Source: Bacteroidaceae bacterium
GTDB lineage: Bacteria; Bacteroidota; Bacteroidia; Bacteroidales; Bacteroidaceae
Direction: 5' to 3'
DNA: 35,981 bases
Assembly (NCBI GenBank): GCA_024697945.1
Contig: JAILRU010000079.1
Coordinates: 1 to 35,981, forward strand
Program-made: the position numbers and the translations under genes
Shown here: piece by piece, positions 25,384 through 32,342 of the stretch
Layout: each line of letters starts with the position of its first letter
How positions within the stretch are numbered: position 1 is the stretch's first letter
The notes under the pieces: model-generated
Databases searched by the model: none
Seen by the model: the letters and a program-made list of their open reading frames with translations, nothing else
Told to the model about the DNA's origin: nothing

Positions 25384-25574
25384 ATTATTTTAGGAAACAA
25401 CTCATTTTTTTGCTATTCTTTGTTTGCAAATCCATCTTCGCCCTTCCTATAGTGTAGCTATAGTGTAGCCTCGCTTTAGCCTGCTTCTACCCATAGTCAT
25501 GAGTATGGCACGAAGCAGCCTAGAAGCAGAGTGATTGCTGGCTAGAAGCAGAGTGATAGCTGGCTAAAGCGAGG
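25384..25574 (+). repeat. Dispersed hairpin repeat, copy 3
   Basis: Same element as 24512-24702, in direct orientation. Arms CCTCGCTTTAGCC (25469-25481) and GGCTAAAGCGAGG (25562-25574) are a perfect 13-bp inverted repeat around two GAAGCAGAGTGAT units. The left half also matches the inverted copy at 868-940. Confidence 0.88.
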
Positions 25575-25633
25575 CTAAAACGAAGTATAAGCCTACGCTC
25601 TGGCTCATTGTTTACAACAAAAGGACACATTTC

Positions 25634-25665
25634 CTTGCACATTTGGGCCAATTTGTCTATTTTTG
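25634..25665 (+). promoter_or_regulatory. Promoter of the WYL-nuclease unit
   Basis: CTTG (25634-25637), 20-nt spacer, TATTTTTG (25658-25665). The -33 is imperfect. Transcription would start within about 10 nt of the ATG at 25680. Confidence 0.55.
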
Positions 25666-25679
25666 TGAGCGATAACTAT

Positions 25680-26588
25680 ATGTTAGGTAAGACTTATAAT
25701 AAATACATTTGGCTCCTGAACACGTTGCTTCAGGAAGAACTGAGCTACAATGAGATTGTAAAACTCTGGAAGACCAACCCGTTCCAAGAAGGAGATTTGC
25801 CAATCCGGACTTTTCATGAATGCAGAAAAGGTATCAAGGAGATGTTCGGAGTTGATATCGCATGTGACAGGTCGAAAGGTAATATCTATTACGTCAAAAA
25901 TCCTGAAGTCTTGGACAAGCATAAACCAGAAACATGGTTGCTTCAGAATTATAGTATTCCCCAGGACTTTGTGACCTACAATAGTATGAGGGATAGAATT
26001 CTATTGGAAGAGATTCCTATGGGTACGGGTTTTCTAAATGCTATCATAAAGGCAATGCAGATGAATGTTGAGCTGCAAGTTGATTATCAGCGTTATGAAG
26101 GCGAACAAGAAGAACATTTGCAAGAGTTTCATATTCAACCTTATGCTTTGAAGGTCTTCAATCGTCGCTGGTATCTTTTGGGTTATATCAAAGAAAAAAA
26201 TGATTTGCGCATCATTGCTTTAGACCGCATTCTATACTTAAAAGTACTTTCGAATAGTTTTGAACTGCCTGAGGATTTCGATGCCAGGAAGTACTTTGCC
26301 AATGTTGTTGGTATTTATGTTAACAAGGACTTACCTGTCACGAAAGTCAAAATCCGAGCTTATGGCATCCAGGCAGACTATCTCCGTTCAACTCCGCTCC
26401 ACAAAAGTCAATCGGAAGGTCGCTCCAAACGGGGAGAATTTGCCGAGTTTTCTTTCAAATTATGTATAACCCCAGAACTCATCACTCAGCTGCTTGCAAT
26501 GGGAGAGAGGGTAGAGGTACTGGAACCGGAGGAGTTGAGAGAGGAGATGAAGAAGAGAATTAACAGCATGTATAAATTTTATAAATAA
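25680..26588 (+). CDS. WYL-domain transcriptional regulator
   Basis: A 302-aa regulator. The N-terminal 90 residues are a winged-helix-like domain (YNKYIWLLNTLLQEELSYNE, then IRTFHECRKGIKEMFGVDI). The WYL domain follows (IQPYALKVFNRRWYLLGYIKE, residues about 155-175) and a WCX-type C-terminus with VKIRAYG. WYL domains sense nucleotide or nucleic-acid ligands and often regulate phage-defence loci. Start at MLGKTYNKY, where the promoter leaves a short leader. The nuclease-like gene begins 6 nt after the stop, so it is the probable target. Confidence 0.9.
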   Translation: MLGKTYNKYIWLLNTLLQEELSYNEIVKLWKTNPFQEGDLPIRTFHECRKGIKEMFGVDIACDRSKGNIYYVKNPEVLDKHKPETWLLQNYSIPQDFVTYNSMRDRILLEEIPMGTGFLNAIIKAMQMNVELQVDYQRYEGEQEEHLQEFHIQPYALKVFNRRWYLLGYIKEKNDLRIIALDRILYLKVLSNSFELPEDFDARKYFANVVGIYVNKDLPVTKVKIRAYGIQADYLRSTPLHKSQSEGRSKRGEFAEFSFKLCITPELITQLLAMGERVEVLEPEELREEMKKRINSMYKFYK

Positions 26589-26594
26589 CGTATT

Positions 26595-27605
26595 ATGGAA
26601 TTCCTTGAAACAAGCAACCCAATTTATAATGAGTTCTTTGTTAATAGTGACTTAGACGCCAAAGTTGAACGTACTAAATGGCGTGGACAGGATTCAAATA
26701 ACTCTTTTTGTTTTATTAATCCAAAAGTAAAATATAAACATTATCAAAATGAGGTATTGATAAAGCTAAAAGAAGTATTCGGAATAAAATCTTCATCTTT
26801 CGATAAGAAATTTGAAATGGCGATTTCTGGTGATGGACAAGAAGTTAAGCGAATATCTACTCTCCATTCTTCGACTTTGGCTGCTTTGTTGCTTTTATAT
26901 TCGGTTAAAGATAAAACACTTACATGTAAGCTGGATGAGGAAGAATTTACATTTAATGATTGCTTTTATGAGGTCAAGACAAATGTAAAAGATAGTCATT
27001 TTTCAAATATGGACGTTGTGCTTGTTGGCAAGAATTCAAGAAAAAAAGATGTTATTTTCTTTTTAGAGAGCAAATTCAGTGAGTATTTAAATACAGGAAT
27101 GTGTAATAACATAAGTAAAGAAGCTTATGAGAAGATATACGATGAATTGGGTCTAACAAATGTAGATGGAACTATATCTGGGCTTTGTTTTAAAGAAAAC
27201 GAGGGTTATTTACAAATCAAGTCATCAGATCCTCAGACTCCTCAATATTGTAGTGGAATCAAACAAATGATTTCTCACTACATAGGAGTAACTAATTTTA
27301 TAAACAAAGGTGCTAAAGCTATGGATTCTAAGCAGAAACTTTGTTTTAATGAACTTGTCAATTTACTAAACAATGGTGCAGAAGTTATTCTTGGCGAAGT
27401 GTTATTTGATTTCGATAATAAGGTAGATAATGCCGCAACAAAACTCTTAAAATACTCTTCTATTTATAAGGATTTAGCAACATTATTAAATGCGAAAAAA
27501 GATAAACCTTCTAATTTACATGTACTAGCAGAAGTATTAACCTACCAAGAACTACTTAAAGGTTTTAAAATAGACAGAAAAGTGAAAGATTTCTATCAGT
27601 TGTAG
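26595..27605 (+). CDS. Probable PD-(D/E)XK nuclease (unnamed)
   Basis: A 336-aa protein not assigned to a named family here. SNMDVVLVGK followed by DVIFFLESKFSEYL gives the order D140, then E158-x-K160, as in PD-(D/E)XK nucleases. A preceding LHSSTLAALLLLYSV segment (residues 90-104) and YEVKTNV are also like certain restriction endonucleases of Bacteroidales. The gene is strikingly AT-rich compared with the left of the window, which suggests recent transfer. It forms a two-gene unit with the WYL regulator and is closed by a terminator. No methyltransferase is nearby, so a classical restriction system is unlikely in the window. Confidence 0.6.
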   Translation: MEFLETSNPIYNEFFVNSDLDAKVERTKWRGQDSNNSFCFINPKVKYKHYQNEVLIKLKEVFGIKSSSFDKKFEMAISGDGQEVKRISTLHSSTLAALLLLYSVKDKTLTCKLDEEEFTFNDCFYEVKTNVKDSHFSNMDVVLVGKNSRKKDVIFFLESKFSEYLNTGMCNNISKEAYEKIYDELGLTNVDGTISGLCFKENEGYLQIKSSDPQTPQYCSGIKQMISHYIGVTNFINKGAKAMDSKQKLCFNELVNLLNNGAEVILGEVLFDFDNKVDNAATKLLKYSSIYKDLATLLNAKKDKPSNLHVLAEVLTYQELLKGFKIDRKVKDFYQL

Positions 27606-27684
27606 AATGACTATATTAACGAACTGAAAAGATAATAGGTTTTTGCGATAATTAGTAAATAGCGTAAATTTTCTCTTAGCTTCT

Positions 27685-27725
27685 GCGGTGTTTTTGCATA
27701 GTTGATGGCAAAAATGCCGCTTTTT
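27685..27725 (+). terminator. Intrinsic terminator after the WYL-nuclease unit
   Basis: GCGGTGTTTTTGC (27685-27697) pairs with GCAAAAATGCCGC (27708-27720) with wobble pairs, then five Ts. It separates the WYL-nuclease unit from the sigma-led operon. Confidence 0.85.
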
Positions 27726-27760
27726 CATGGTTTTTCTTCATTTCTCATCGTATTATATAT

Positions 27761-27786
27761 GGAGGGCCTTTCCTAACAACCCCTCC
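27761..27786 (+). promoter_or_regulatory. Hairpin immediately before the mini-sigma start codon
   Basis: GGAGGG (27761-27766) pairs with CCCTCC (27781-27786) across a 14-nt loop, ending 5 nt before the first ATG. It could limit ribosome access. No TAnnTTTG promoter is visible between 27726 and 27790, so the operon's promoter is unidentified. Confidence 0.4.
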
Positions 27787-27791
27787 TGTGT

Positions 27792-28301
27792 ATGATGAAA
27801 AATAATAAAACTTTATCACTCGAAAAGTATCTTCAGGAAATTAGTCGCGAACCTCTTCTTTCTCAGGATGAGGAAACAGAACTTGCAAAGAAGATACACA
27901 AAGGTGACCGTGAAGCTCTTGAAAGGTTGGTACGAGGCAATCTTCGCTTTGTGGTTTGTGTAGCCAAACAGTATCAAGACCAAGGGCTTTCTTTGCCCGA
28001 CCTTATCAACGAAGGAAATGTTGGTCTGATGAAAGCAGCCGAAAAGTTCGACGAGACGCGCGGCTTCAAGTTCATAACCTACGCTGTTTGGTGGGTTCGA
28101 GAAAGTATTCTCCGTGCCCTTGCCGCAGAACTAAGTAGCGAAGGTGTGCCTGCAGGCTCATTGACAGAACGGGAACGTAGCATCCAGCAAAGCATTAACG
28201 AGGGCAAATCGTTAGCCGATATTGCAAAAGAATGGGGCCTTACAGAAGAACGAGTGCGACAAATTCTGGCAAAGGCACAAAGAAAACAAAACCGATTATA
28301 A
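27792..28301 (+). CDS. Miniature RpoD-like sigma factor without region 3
   Basis: A 169-aa sigma-70 homologue. Residues 8-35 resemble region 1.2 ([15 protein letters not shown]), 36-115 are a full region 2 ([20 protein letters not shown], then [20 protein letters not shown]), and 124-169 join directly to a region-4.2-like helix-turn-helix ([20 protein letters not shown]). Region 3 and most of region 4.1 are missing; a full Bacteroidales RpoD is about 285 aa. The Gln of WWIRQ, which reads the -10 element in sigma-70, is Glu here, and the first Arg of TRERVRQI, which reads the -35, is also Glu. It may bind core RNA polymerase but read promoters poorly or differently. An alternative is an ordinary accessory sigma of a mobile element. 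Confidence 0.85.
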   Translation: MMKNNKTLSLEKYLQEISREPLLSQDEETELAKKIHKGDREALERLVRGNLRFVVCVAKQYQDQGLSLPDLINEGNVGLMKAAEKFDETRGFKFITYAVWWVRESILRALAAELSSEGVPAGSLTERERSIQQSINEGKSLADIAKEWGLTEERVRQILAKAQRKQNRL

Positions 28302-28325
28302 ACTAAAATTAACTCAAAATACGAT

Positions 28326-28763
28326 ATGATAACAACCACACTAACAACCGACAAACAGGAATTCCACGAAATGCTCAATAGCCTCAACGCAAAGCAGAAA
28401 CGCATTTTTAGCCCTGATGAAGTGAATTACCTCTCTGATTGCAGCAACTTCGAGTATGTGGAGTTCAAACAGGAAAGCGAGGAAGACGACGAGTTTATCA
28501 AATTATTTTCTACTTGGTTGCATGAGCGCGACAAACAACAAGGACACGTAGATTATTACATTCTGGTCTTCCATCGTCTGGGTGAGAGACTGACACCTGA
28601 ACAGATTGAGTACATGGAAAGGAACGTGTCAGAGTGTTTCGACACAAGTCACGGCTGGCTCCTCGAACTCAATCATCGTATGCGTTTCCGCATTCGAATC
28701 CGCCTTATTTGCAGCTACAAAAAAGAATTTCATCGTTTAACAAGAAAAGAACTGAGTATATAA
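28326..28763 (+). CDS. Hypothetical protein of the mini-sigma operon
   Basis: A 145-aa soluble protein that I do not recognise. The middle is acidic (KQESEEDDEFIKLF), followed by RLTPEQIEYMERNVSECFD-like sequence that suggests helices, and the C-terminus is basic (NHRMRFRIRIRLICSYKKEF). No signal peptide or membrane segment. It lies 24 nt after the mini-sigma gene and 1 nt before the mini-DnaE gene, so it should work with them. Confidence 0.75.
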   Translation: MITTTLTTDKQEFHEMLNSLNAKQKRIFSPDEVNYLSDCSNFEYVEFKQESEEDDEFIKLFSTWLHERDKQQGHVDYYILVFHRLGERLTPEQIEYMERNVSECFDTSHGWLLELNHRMRFRIRIRLICSYKKEFHRLTRKELSI

Positions 28764-28764
28764 A

Positions 28765-29604
28765 ATGACACACACAGAATTACTAAAGGGACTTGTTGGG
28801 GCCGGAATAAAGTGGCGCTATGGCGAAAAGGCTGAAAATTTGGTGAAACGAAGAATTGTATGGGAACTGATGCACATCATCGAAGCAGGCTTCGTAGATT
28901 ATTACTTGATGGCCTTTTGGATATTTAGACATTATGCATTGGAAAAGATAGAGGTCTGGGCTAGAGGTGCGATGCCCTCCTCCATTGTTTGTTACTGCTT
29001 GGGCCTCACGGAAGTTGACCCCATTAAGTACGGACTTCACTCTGCTCGTTTTGTGAACGATGAACCTCCGCAGTTTCAGTTCGACATCGAGGCTTTGCGC
29101 TTCGACGAGTTCATGAAGAGAGCGGAGGAGGTTCTGCAAGCCAATGCTGAGGATTTTGACATCCCCGCCATCAGGGAATGCCTATTCAAGGACGTAAAAC
29201 CTTACGAATATCTTAACAAGAAACAAGAAAGGCCTTTGCCAGATGACCTCGAAGATGATATTGCTCGTTATGCTCTTTACCGACCTGAAACAATAGATTT
29301 GTTTTCTGATTATGTTAATCGTTATCCCAAGTGTGACCTTTTAATCTATCAGGAGCAGATGTTGGACATCCTAAAGGGAGTTTTTCATTTGGGCGGCATT
29401 AAGGCCAACCAAATCCGTATAAGCATTCAGCGAGGCGAAACCGAGCAAATAGAAGCTTACAGACAGGAACTTTTTGCCTCTTCAGAACTTCCTGACGAAG
29501 AGAAGGAAAAAGCCTGGCAACGCCTTACCAGCAACCCCAAAGCCTTCTTGAAGGCCCATGCAGTCAATAGAGTCTTGGCATCGTATAAGTATGAAATTAA
29601 GTAA
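28765..29604 (+). CDS. Miniature DNA polymerase III alpha (DnaE) homologue, catalytic residues lost
   Basis: A 279-aa protein collinear with parts of DnaE. Residues 5-60 match the start of the palm (LLKGLVGAGIKWRYGE, EAGFVDYYLMAFWIF). Residues 72-109 match the RGSGAGSLVAYAL and MPDFDVDF region (PSSIVCYCLGLTEVDPIKYG; ARFVNDEPPQFQFDIEA). Residues 157-175 match LQPDCFEDMIALVALFRP (RPLPDDLEDDIARYALYRP), 194-240 match the YQEQVMQIA...LGGAD stretch, and 264-279 the HSAAYALVSYQ end. In E. coli the catalytic Asps are D401, D403 and D555; here the first aligns with Gln and the D555 segment is deleted. The PHP, tau-binding and OB domains are absent. Probably not a polymerase; role unknown. Confidence 0.75.
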   Translation: MTHTELLKGLVGAGIKWRYGEKAENLVKRRIVWELMHIIEAGFVDYYLMAFWIFRHYALEKIEVWARGAMPSSIVCYCLGLTEVDPIKYGLHSARFVNDEPPQFQFDIEALRFDEFMKRAEEVLQANAEDFDIPAIRECLFKDVKPYEYLNKKQERPLPDDLEDDIARYALYRPETIDLFSDYVNRYPKCDLLIYQEQMLDILKGVFHLGGIKANQIRISIQRGETEQIEAYRQELFASSELPDEEKEKAWQRLTSNPKAFLKAHAVNRVLASYKYEIK

Positions 29605-29614
29605 CAAAACTATT

Positions 29615-30316
29615 ATGAAAACGACATTCAACATGAAAGAAGGAGAGCTCCTGCCCACAAATTTTATACAATGGGATAAATTCATACTAGGATTACAGTC
29701 TTCAGAATTAATTATCATTGCCGGACGTCCAGGTATGGGTAAGTCGGCCGTTGCACTTAATATGATAAAACATATGAATATGTACAATAAGTATCCCTGT
29801 GCTTTGTTCAGTATGGAGATGAATAGGAATCATGTTGTATATCGCCTTGGGATAAACACAAATAATACCACTCTCATCATCGACGACACACCATTACTTG
29901 CCATTTTAGATTTTCAATCAAAAGCACGAAAGTTGGTGGCTAAGCATGGTGTGAAAGTGATATTCATAGATTACTTACAACTATTTGGTATGCCATTGAA
30001 CATAAAGGAGTTATTTGAAACTATTGCAGAGGAGCGATCCTACATTCTTTGTAGGCTCAAACTACTATCCTTAGAATTAAATGTCCCAATCATTGTCCTG
30101 TCACAACTGAACCAATCTGTTGACGAAAATAGAATCCGTCCAGAACTGGCAGACTTTCGAGATTTGCAAAATGCGATAGAGTTATGTGCTGACAAGGTTT
30201 GCTTTATTCATCGTCCGGAATACTATCACTTACAAGGTGAGGCAGAATTCATTGTCCATGATATCCGAAGAGAGAAATGTACAATCTATCAATTTGAAAA
30301 CAAGATACTTAAATAA
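29615..30316 (+). CDS. Miniature DnaB-like ATPase lacking the N-terminal domain
   Basis: A 233-aa RecA-fold protein related to the C-terminal motor of DnaB. Walker A GRPGMGKS (37-44), the SMEM glutamate (66-69), IIDDTPLLAILDFQSKARKL (88-107), Walker B VIFIDYLQL (115-123), LSQLNQSVDENRIRPELADF and FIHRPEYY match Bacteroidales DnaB closely. Missing are the N-terminal primase-binding domain, the linker and the segment between the SMEM helix and DDTP, so ring assembly and primase contact are doubtful though ATP binding looks intact. I use ATG 29615; earlier in-frame Mets lie inside the previous gene, which ends 10 nt upstream. Confidence 0.85.
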   Translation: MKTTFNMKEGELLPTNFIQWDKFILGLQSSELIIIAGRPGMGKSAVALNMIKHMNMYNKYPCALFSMEMNRNHVVYRLGINTNNTTLIIDDTPLLAILDFQSKARKLVAKHGVKVIFIDYLQLFGMPLNIKELFETIAEERSYILCRLKLLSLELNVPIIVLSQLNQSVDENRIRPELADFRDLQNAIELCADKVCFIHRPEYYHLQGEAEFIVHDIRREKCTIYQFENKILK

Positions 30317-30339
30317 GAGATAATTAAAAAGTAAGAATT

Positions 30340-30543
30340 ATGAGTTCAAGATTGTATCGAGTAGAGTATGGTTTTATAACAGGACATTTGTGTGCTCTGG
30401 TTTACACGTCGGCAGCATTAATCACCATGCATAGTGCAAGCGAAACAGAAGCTTTGGCAAGAGTCCGGCAACTTGTTGGTGATACGCCCAAGCGATATGG
30501 CGAAGGCACAGAAATCATTATCCGGAAGGTAGAACCGGTTTGA
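30340..30543 (+). CDS. Small hypothetical protein of the mini-replisome operon
   Basis: A 67-aa protein, unrecognised. SSRLYRVEYGFITGHLCALVY is followed by a helix-like SASETEALARVRQLVGDTPK and an acidic-basic tail (GTEIIIRKVEPV). Spacing of 23 nt upstream and 15 nt downstream places it in the operon, which supports its being real despite its size. Confidence 0.6.
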   Translation: MSSRLYRVEYGFITGHLCALVYTSAALITMHSASETEALARVRQLVGDTPKRYGEGTEIIIRKVEPV

Positions 30544-30558
30544 AAATGAGATTTAATA

Positions 30559-31494
30559 ATGAACAATAAGAAGAACAACGCATTTGCAATAATAACTGCG
30601 TATCGCTACCAAGACAACGAAGGTAATTACCTTCCCAAGAATGACAACAATCAGAGGAATCGTATTTTAAGAGGAATTTTAAGTTCTGCTAAAATGAGAG
30701 TTTATCAATTAGTAGGCCATTGGCAAGAGGTTCCTGCTGATATAGAATCCGATGAAGCAAAAACGCTTGGACTTCTTAATGATTCAGTGGAAAGGAGTTA
30801 TCTCGTACAGAAGCCTTCAGATATGTCTGTTGATGAGTTCATTCCTTTCGTAAAAGATTGTATGACTATCGATGGAATGACTCAGGATGCTTGCATAATT
30901 CACACAGACAAGTATTATCTTCTTCACAATGATGGTTCTTTAGAGAGTCTTGGTGAAGAGATGTCATTAAATAAGATTAGTCAGGTTTTTTCAGAGTCAG
31001 TACTTAAAGCAGGCACACCTTTCATCTTTGATGGTATCAGTCGTCCTAATGGCAATATGGATAAGTTGGCATTTGAAAAAAGTGGAATAAGTTATTTTAG
31101 AAGTCTATCCGTCAAAGAACATAATGAGTGCCTTAACGCTATGAGAATAAACCTCCATAATGAAGACCCAAAGGTTGGCATATTTTGGTATTCTCCAATT
31201 AGGGAAGAGTTATTTGGAGTTTACAAAGTGTCTTTAAAGTCATCTGAAGTTCAGAAGACTTCTTATGGTGTAACTTCAAAAATGCTTCATGAGCAGTATT
31301 GTCAGTCATTTTCCTTCATCGGCAGTTATCAAGAAAAACCTCGTGGACGCGTATATTACAGAAATAATCAGTTTCTTATTCATGTTGGGAATTGGATTGA
31401 CGAATGTTTTGAAGCAATTGATTTGGTTGCAAAGGAGTTTGATTTTGATAAGGAAGACTACGATATAGTTAAAGACTTTTCCTTTAATGTATAA
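30559..31494 (+). CDS. Hypothetical two-domain protein (N-terminal part DUF3293-like)
   Basis: A 311-aa protein. The N-terminal 150 residues (AFAIITAYRYQDNEGNYLP, NRILRGILSSAKMRVYQLVG, VERSYLVQKP) have the arrangement of DUF3293 proteins; this is a weak, motif-level call. The C-terminal half (IFWYSPIREELFGVYKVSLK, then FSFIGSYQEKPRGRVYY and FLIHVGNWIDECF) is a second domain of a type I associate with Bacteroidales hypothetical proteins but cannot name. Sixth gene of the operon. Function unknown. Confidence 0.7.
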   Translation: MNNKKNNAFAIITAYRYQDNEGNYLPKNDNNQRNRILRGILSSAKMRVYQLVGHWQEVPADIESDEAKTLGLLNDSVERSYLVQKPSDMSVDEFIPFVKDCMTIDGMTQDACIIHTDKYYLLHNDGSLESLGEEMSLNKISQVFSESVLKAGTPFIFDGISRPNGNMDKLAFEKSGISYFRSLSVKEHNECLNAMRINLHNEDPKVGIFWYSPIREELFGVYKVSLKSSEVQKTSYGVTSKMLHEQYCQSFSFIGSYQEKPRGRVYYRNNQFLIHVGNWIDECFEAIDLVAKEFDFDKEDYDIVKDFSFNV

Positions 31495-31499
31495 AACGT

Positions 31500-31838
31500 A
31501 TGAGCATAGACTATTTCGCAGTAACAACATTTCGCTCTGAGCGGTTTGGTTTACCATTCGGTGTGTGGACTTTTTGTAGAACAAGAGCTATTGATTACAA
31601 AAGAAGACCTCACGTAGCGATGATTTTGTCAAATGGCAAGAGGGTTCATTTCTCAATTGAAGATGAGCCAAAGAACATGGGAGGTGGAAGGAAGTTAATC
31701 TCTCCAGAGGACTACGCACTAATTATCAGCTGGATTCAGCTGAACAAACAAGTTCTGTTAGATCACTGGGAAGGTCGCATCAGTTCTTTTGGCTTGTGTG
31801 AGCAACTGTTAAATATAAAAACTAAAAAGAGAATATGA
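31500..31838 (+). CDS. Hypothetical protein, possibly DUF4160-like
   Basis: A 112-aa protein. KRRPHVAMILSNGKRVHFSI followed by LISPEDYALIISWIQLNKQV and LLDHWEGRISSF recalls DUF4160 proteins (His near the start, then WIELN and LL..W.G.I), some of which sit in toxin-antitoxin loci. The resemblance is loose. It starts 5 nt after the preceding gene and ends the tight operon. Confidence 0.6.
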   Translation: MSIDYFAVTTFRSERFGLPFGVWTFCRTRAIDYKRRPHVAMILSNGKRVHFSIEDEPKNMGGGRKLISPEDYALIISWIQLNKQVLLDHWEGRISSFGLCEQLLNIKTKKRI

Positions 31839-31990
31839 AAGAAAAAAAACAAACAAAAGATAGAGAGAGTAAAATATATAACTATAATGAATGATGGCGA
31901 CAAAACGACTGGTCACAAGTAAAGAACTATTGTATAAGTTGACCATGGAAAAATCATTTATTTAGATAGTAGTCATCAACTAAAAGACAT

Positions 31991-32035
31991 ATGATAAAAA
32001 CTTTGACCATTACCATTCATCGTGGCACACAATAA
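31991..32035 (+). pseudogene. Short fragment resembling the start of the MBL hydrolase gene
   Basis: ATG at 31991 reads MIKTLTITIHRGTQ and stops. TITIHRGT matches KITIHRGTHQIGG at residues 30-42 of the MBL hydrolase encoded at 33138-35042, and the DNA agrees over about 17 of 19 bases. It may be a remnant of a second copy. The 183-nt gap (31839-32021) holds nothing else recognisable. Confidence 0.4.
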
Positions 32036-32045
32036 TCAATATAAT

Positions 32046-32264
32046 ATGAAGAAGAAAAAGTATCGCAAAAATTATGCTCCCCAAAATCATGCTTCGAAAT
32101 ACGTCACTTGCAGATGCACTAAAACTTACTGGGTTCAGCAACATTCTACCACATGGTCTCACAAACCAGTACGCAATGGGCATACAATGGTTAGTGGAAT
32201 AGTAAGGCAGAAAGTAAAAGAGGAAATAAGAGATGAAATAAAACGAGAATTAGAAGAAAGATAA
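32046..32264 (+). CDS. Small basic hypothetical protein
   Basis: A 72-aa protein from ATG 32046 (a GTG start at 32022 would add eight residues and overlaps the MBL-like fragment). Lys-rich start (MKKKKYRKNY), a Cys pair (TCRCTKTYW) and a charged C-terminal helix (VRQKVKEEIRDEIKRELEER). The two Cys and nearby His could bind a metal, but only weakly by pattern. It is real if translated; no family is recognised. Confidence 0.45.
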   Translation: MKKKKYRKNYAPQNHASKYVTCRCTKTYWVQQHSTTWSHKPVRNGHTMVSGIVRQKVKEEIRDEIKRELEER

Positions 32265-32304
32265 AAAAACAACCGAAAGTTAGAAAGAGTAAAAGAAATA
32301 ATTG

Positions 32305-32312
32305 TATTTTTG
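32305..32312 (+). promoter_or_regulatory. -7 element upstream of the second PD-(D/E)XK gene
   Basis: TATTTTTG fits TAnnTTTG, 30 nt before the ATG at 32343. No good TTTG occurs at the -33 distance. Confidence 0.45.
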
Positions 32313-32342
32313 CAGGAGAAATAATTCAAAAACATTATAACA

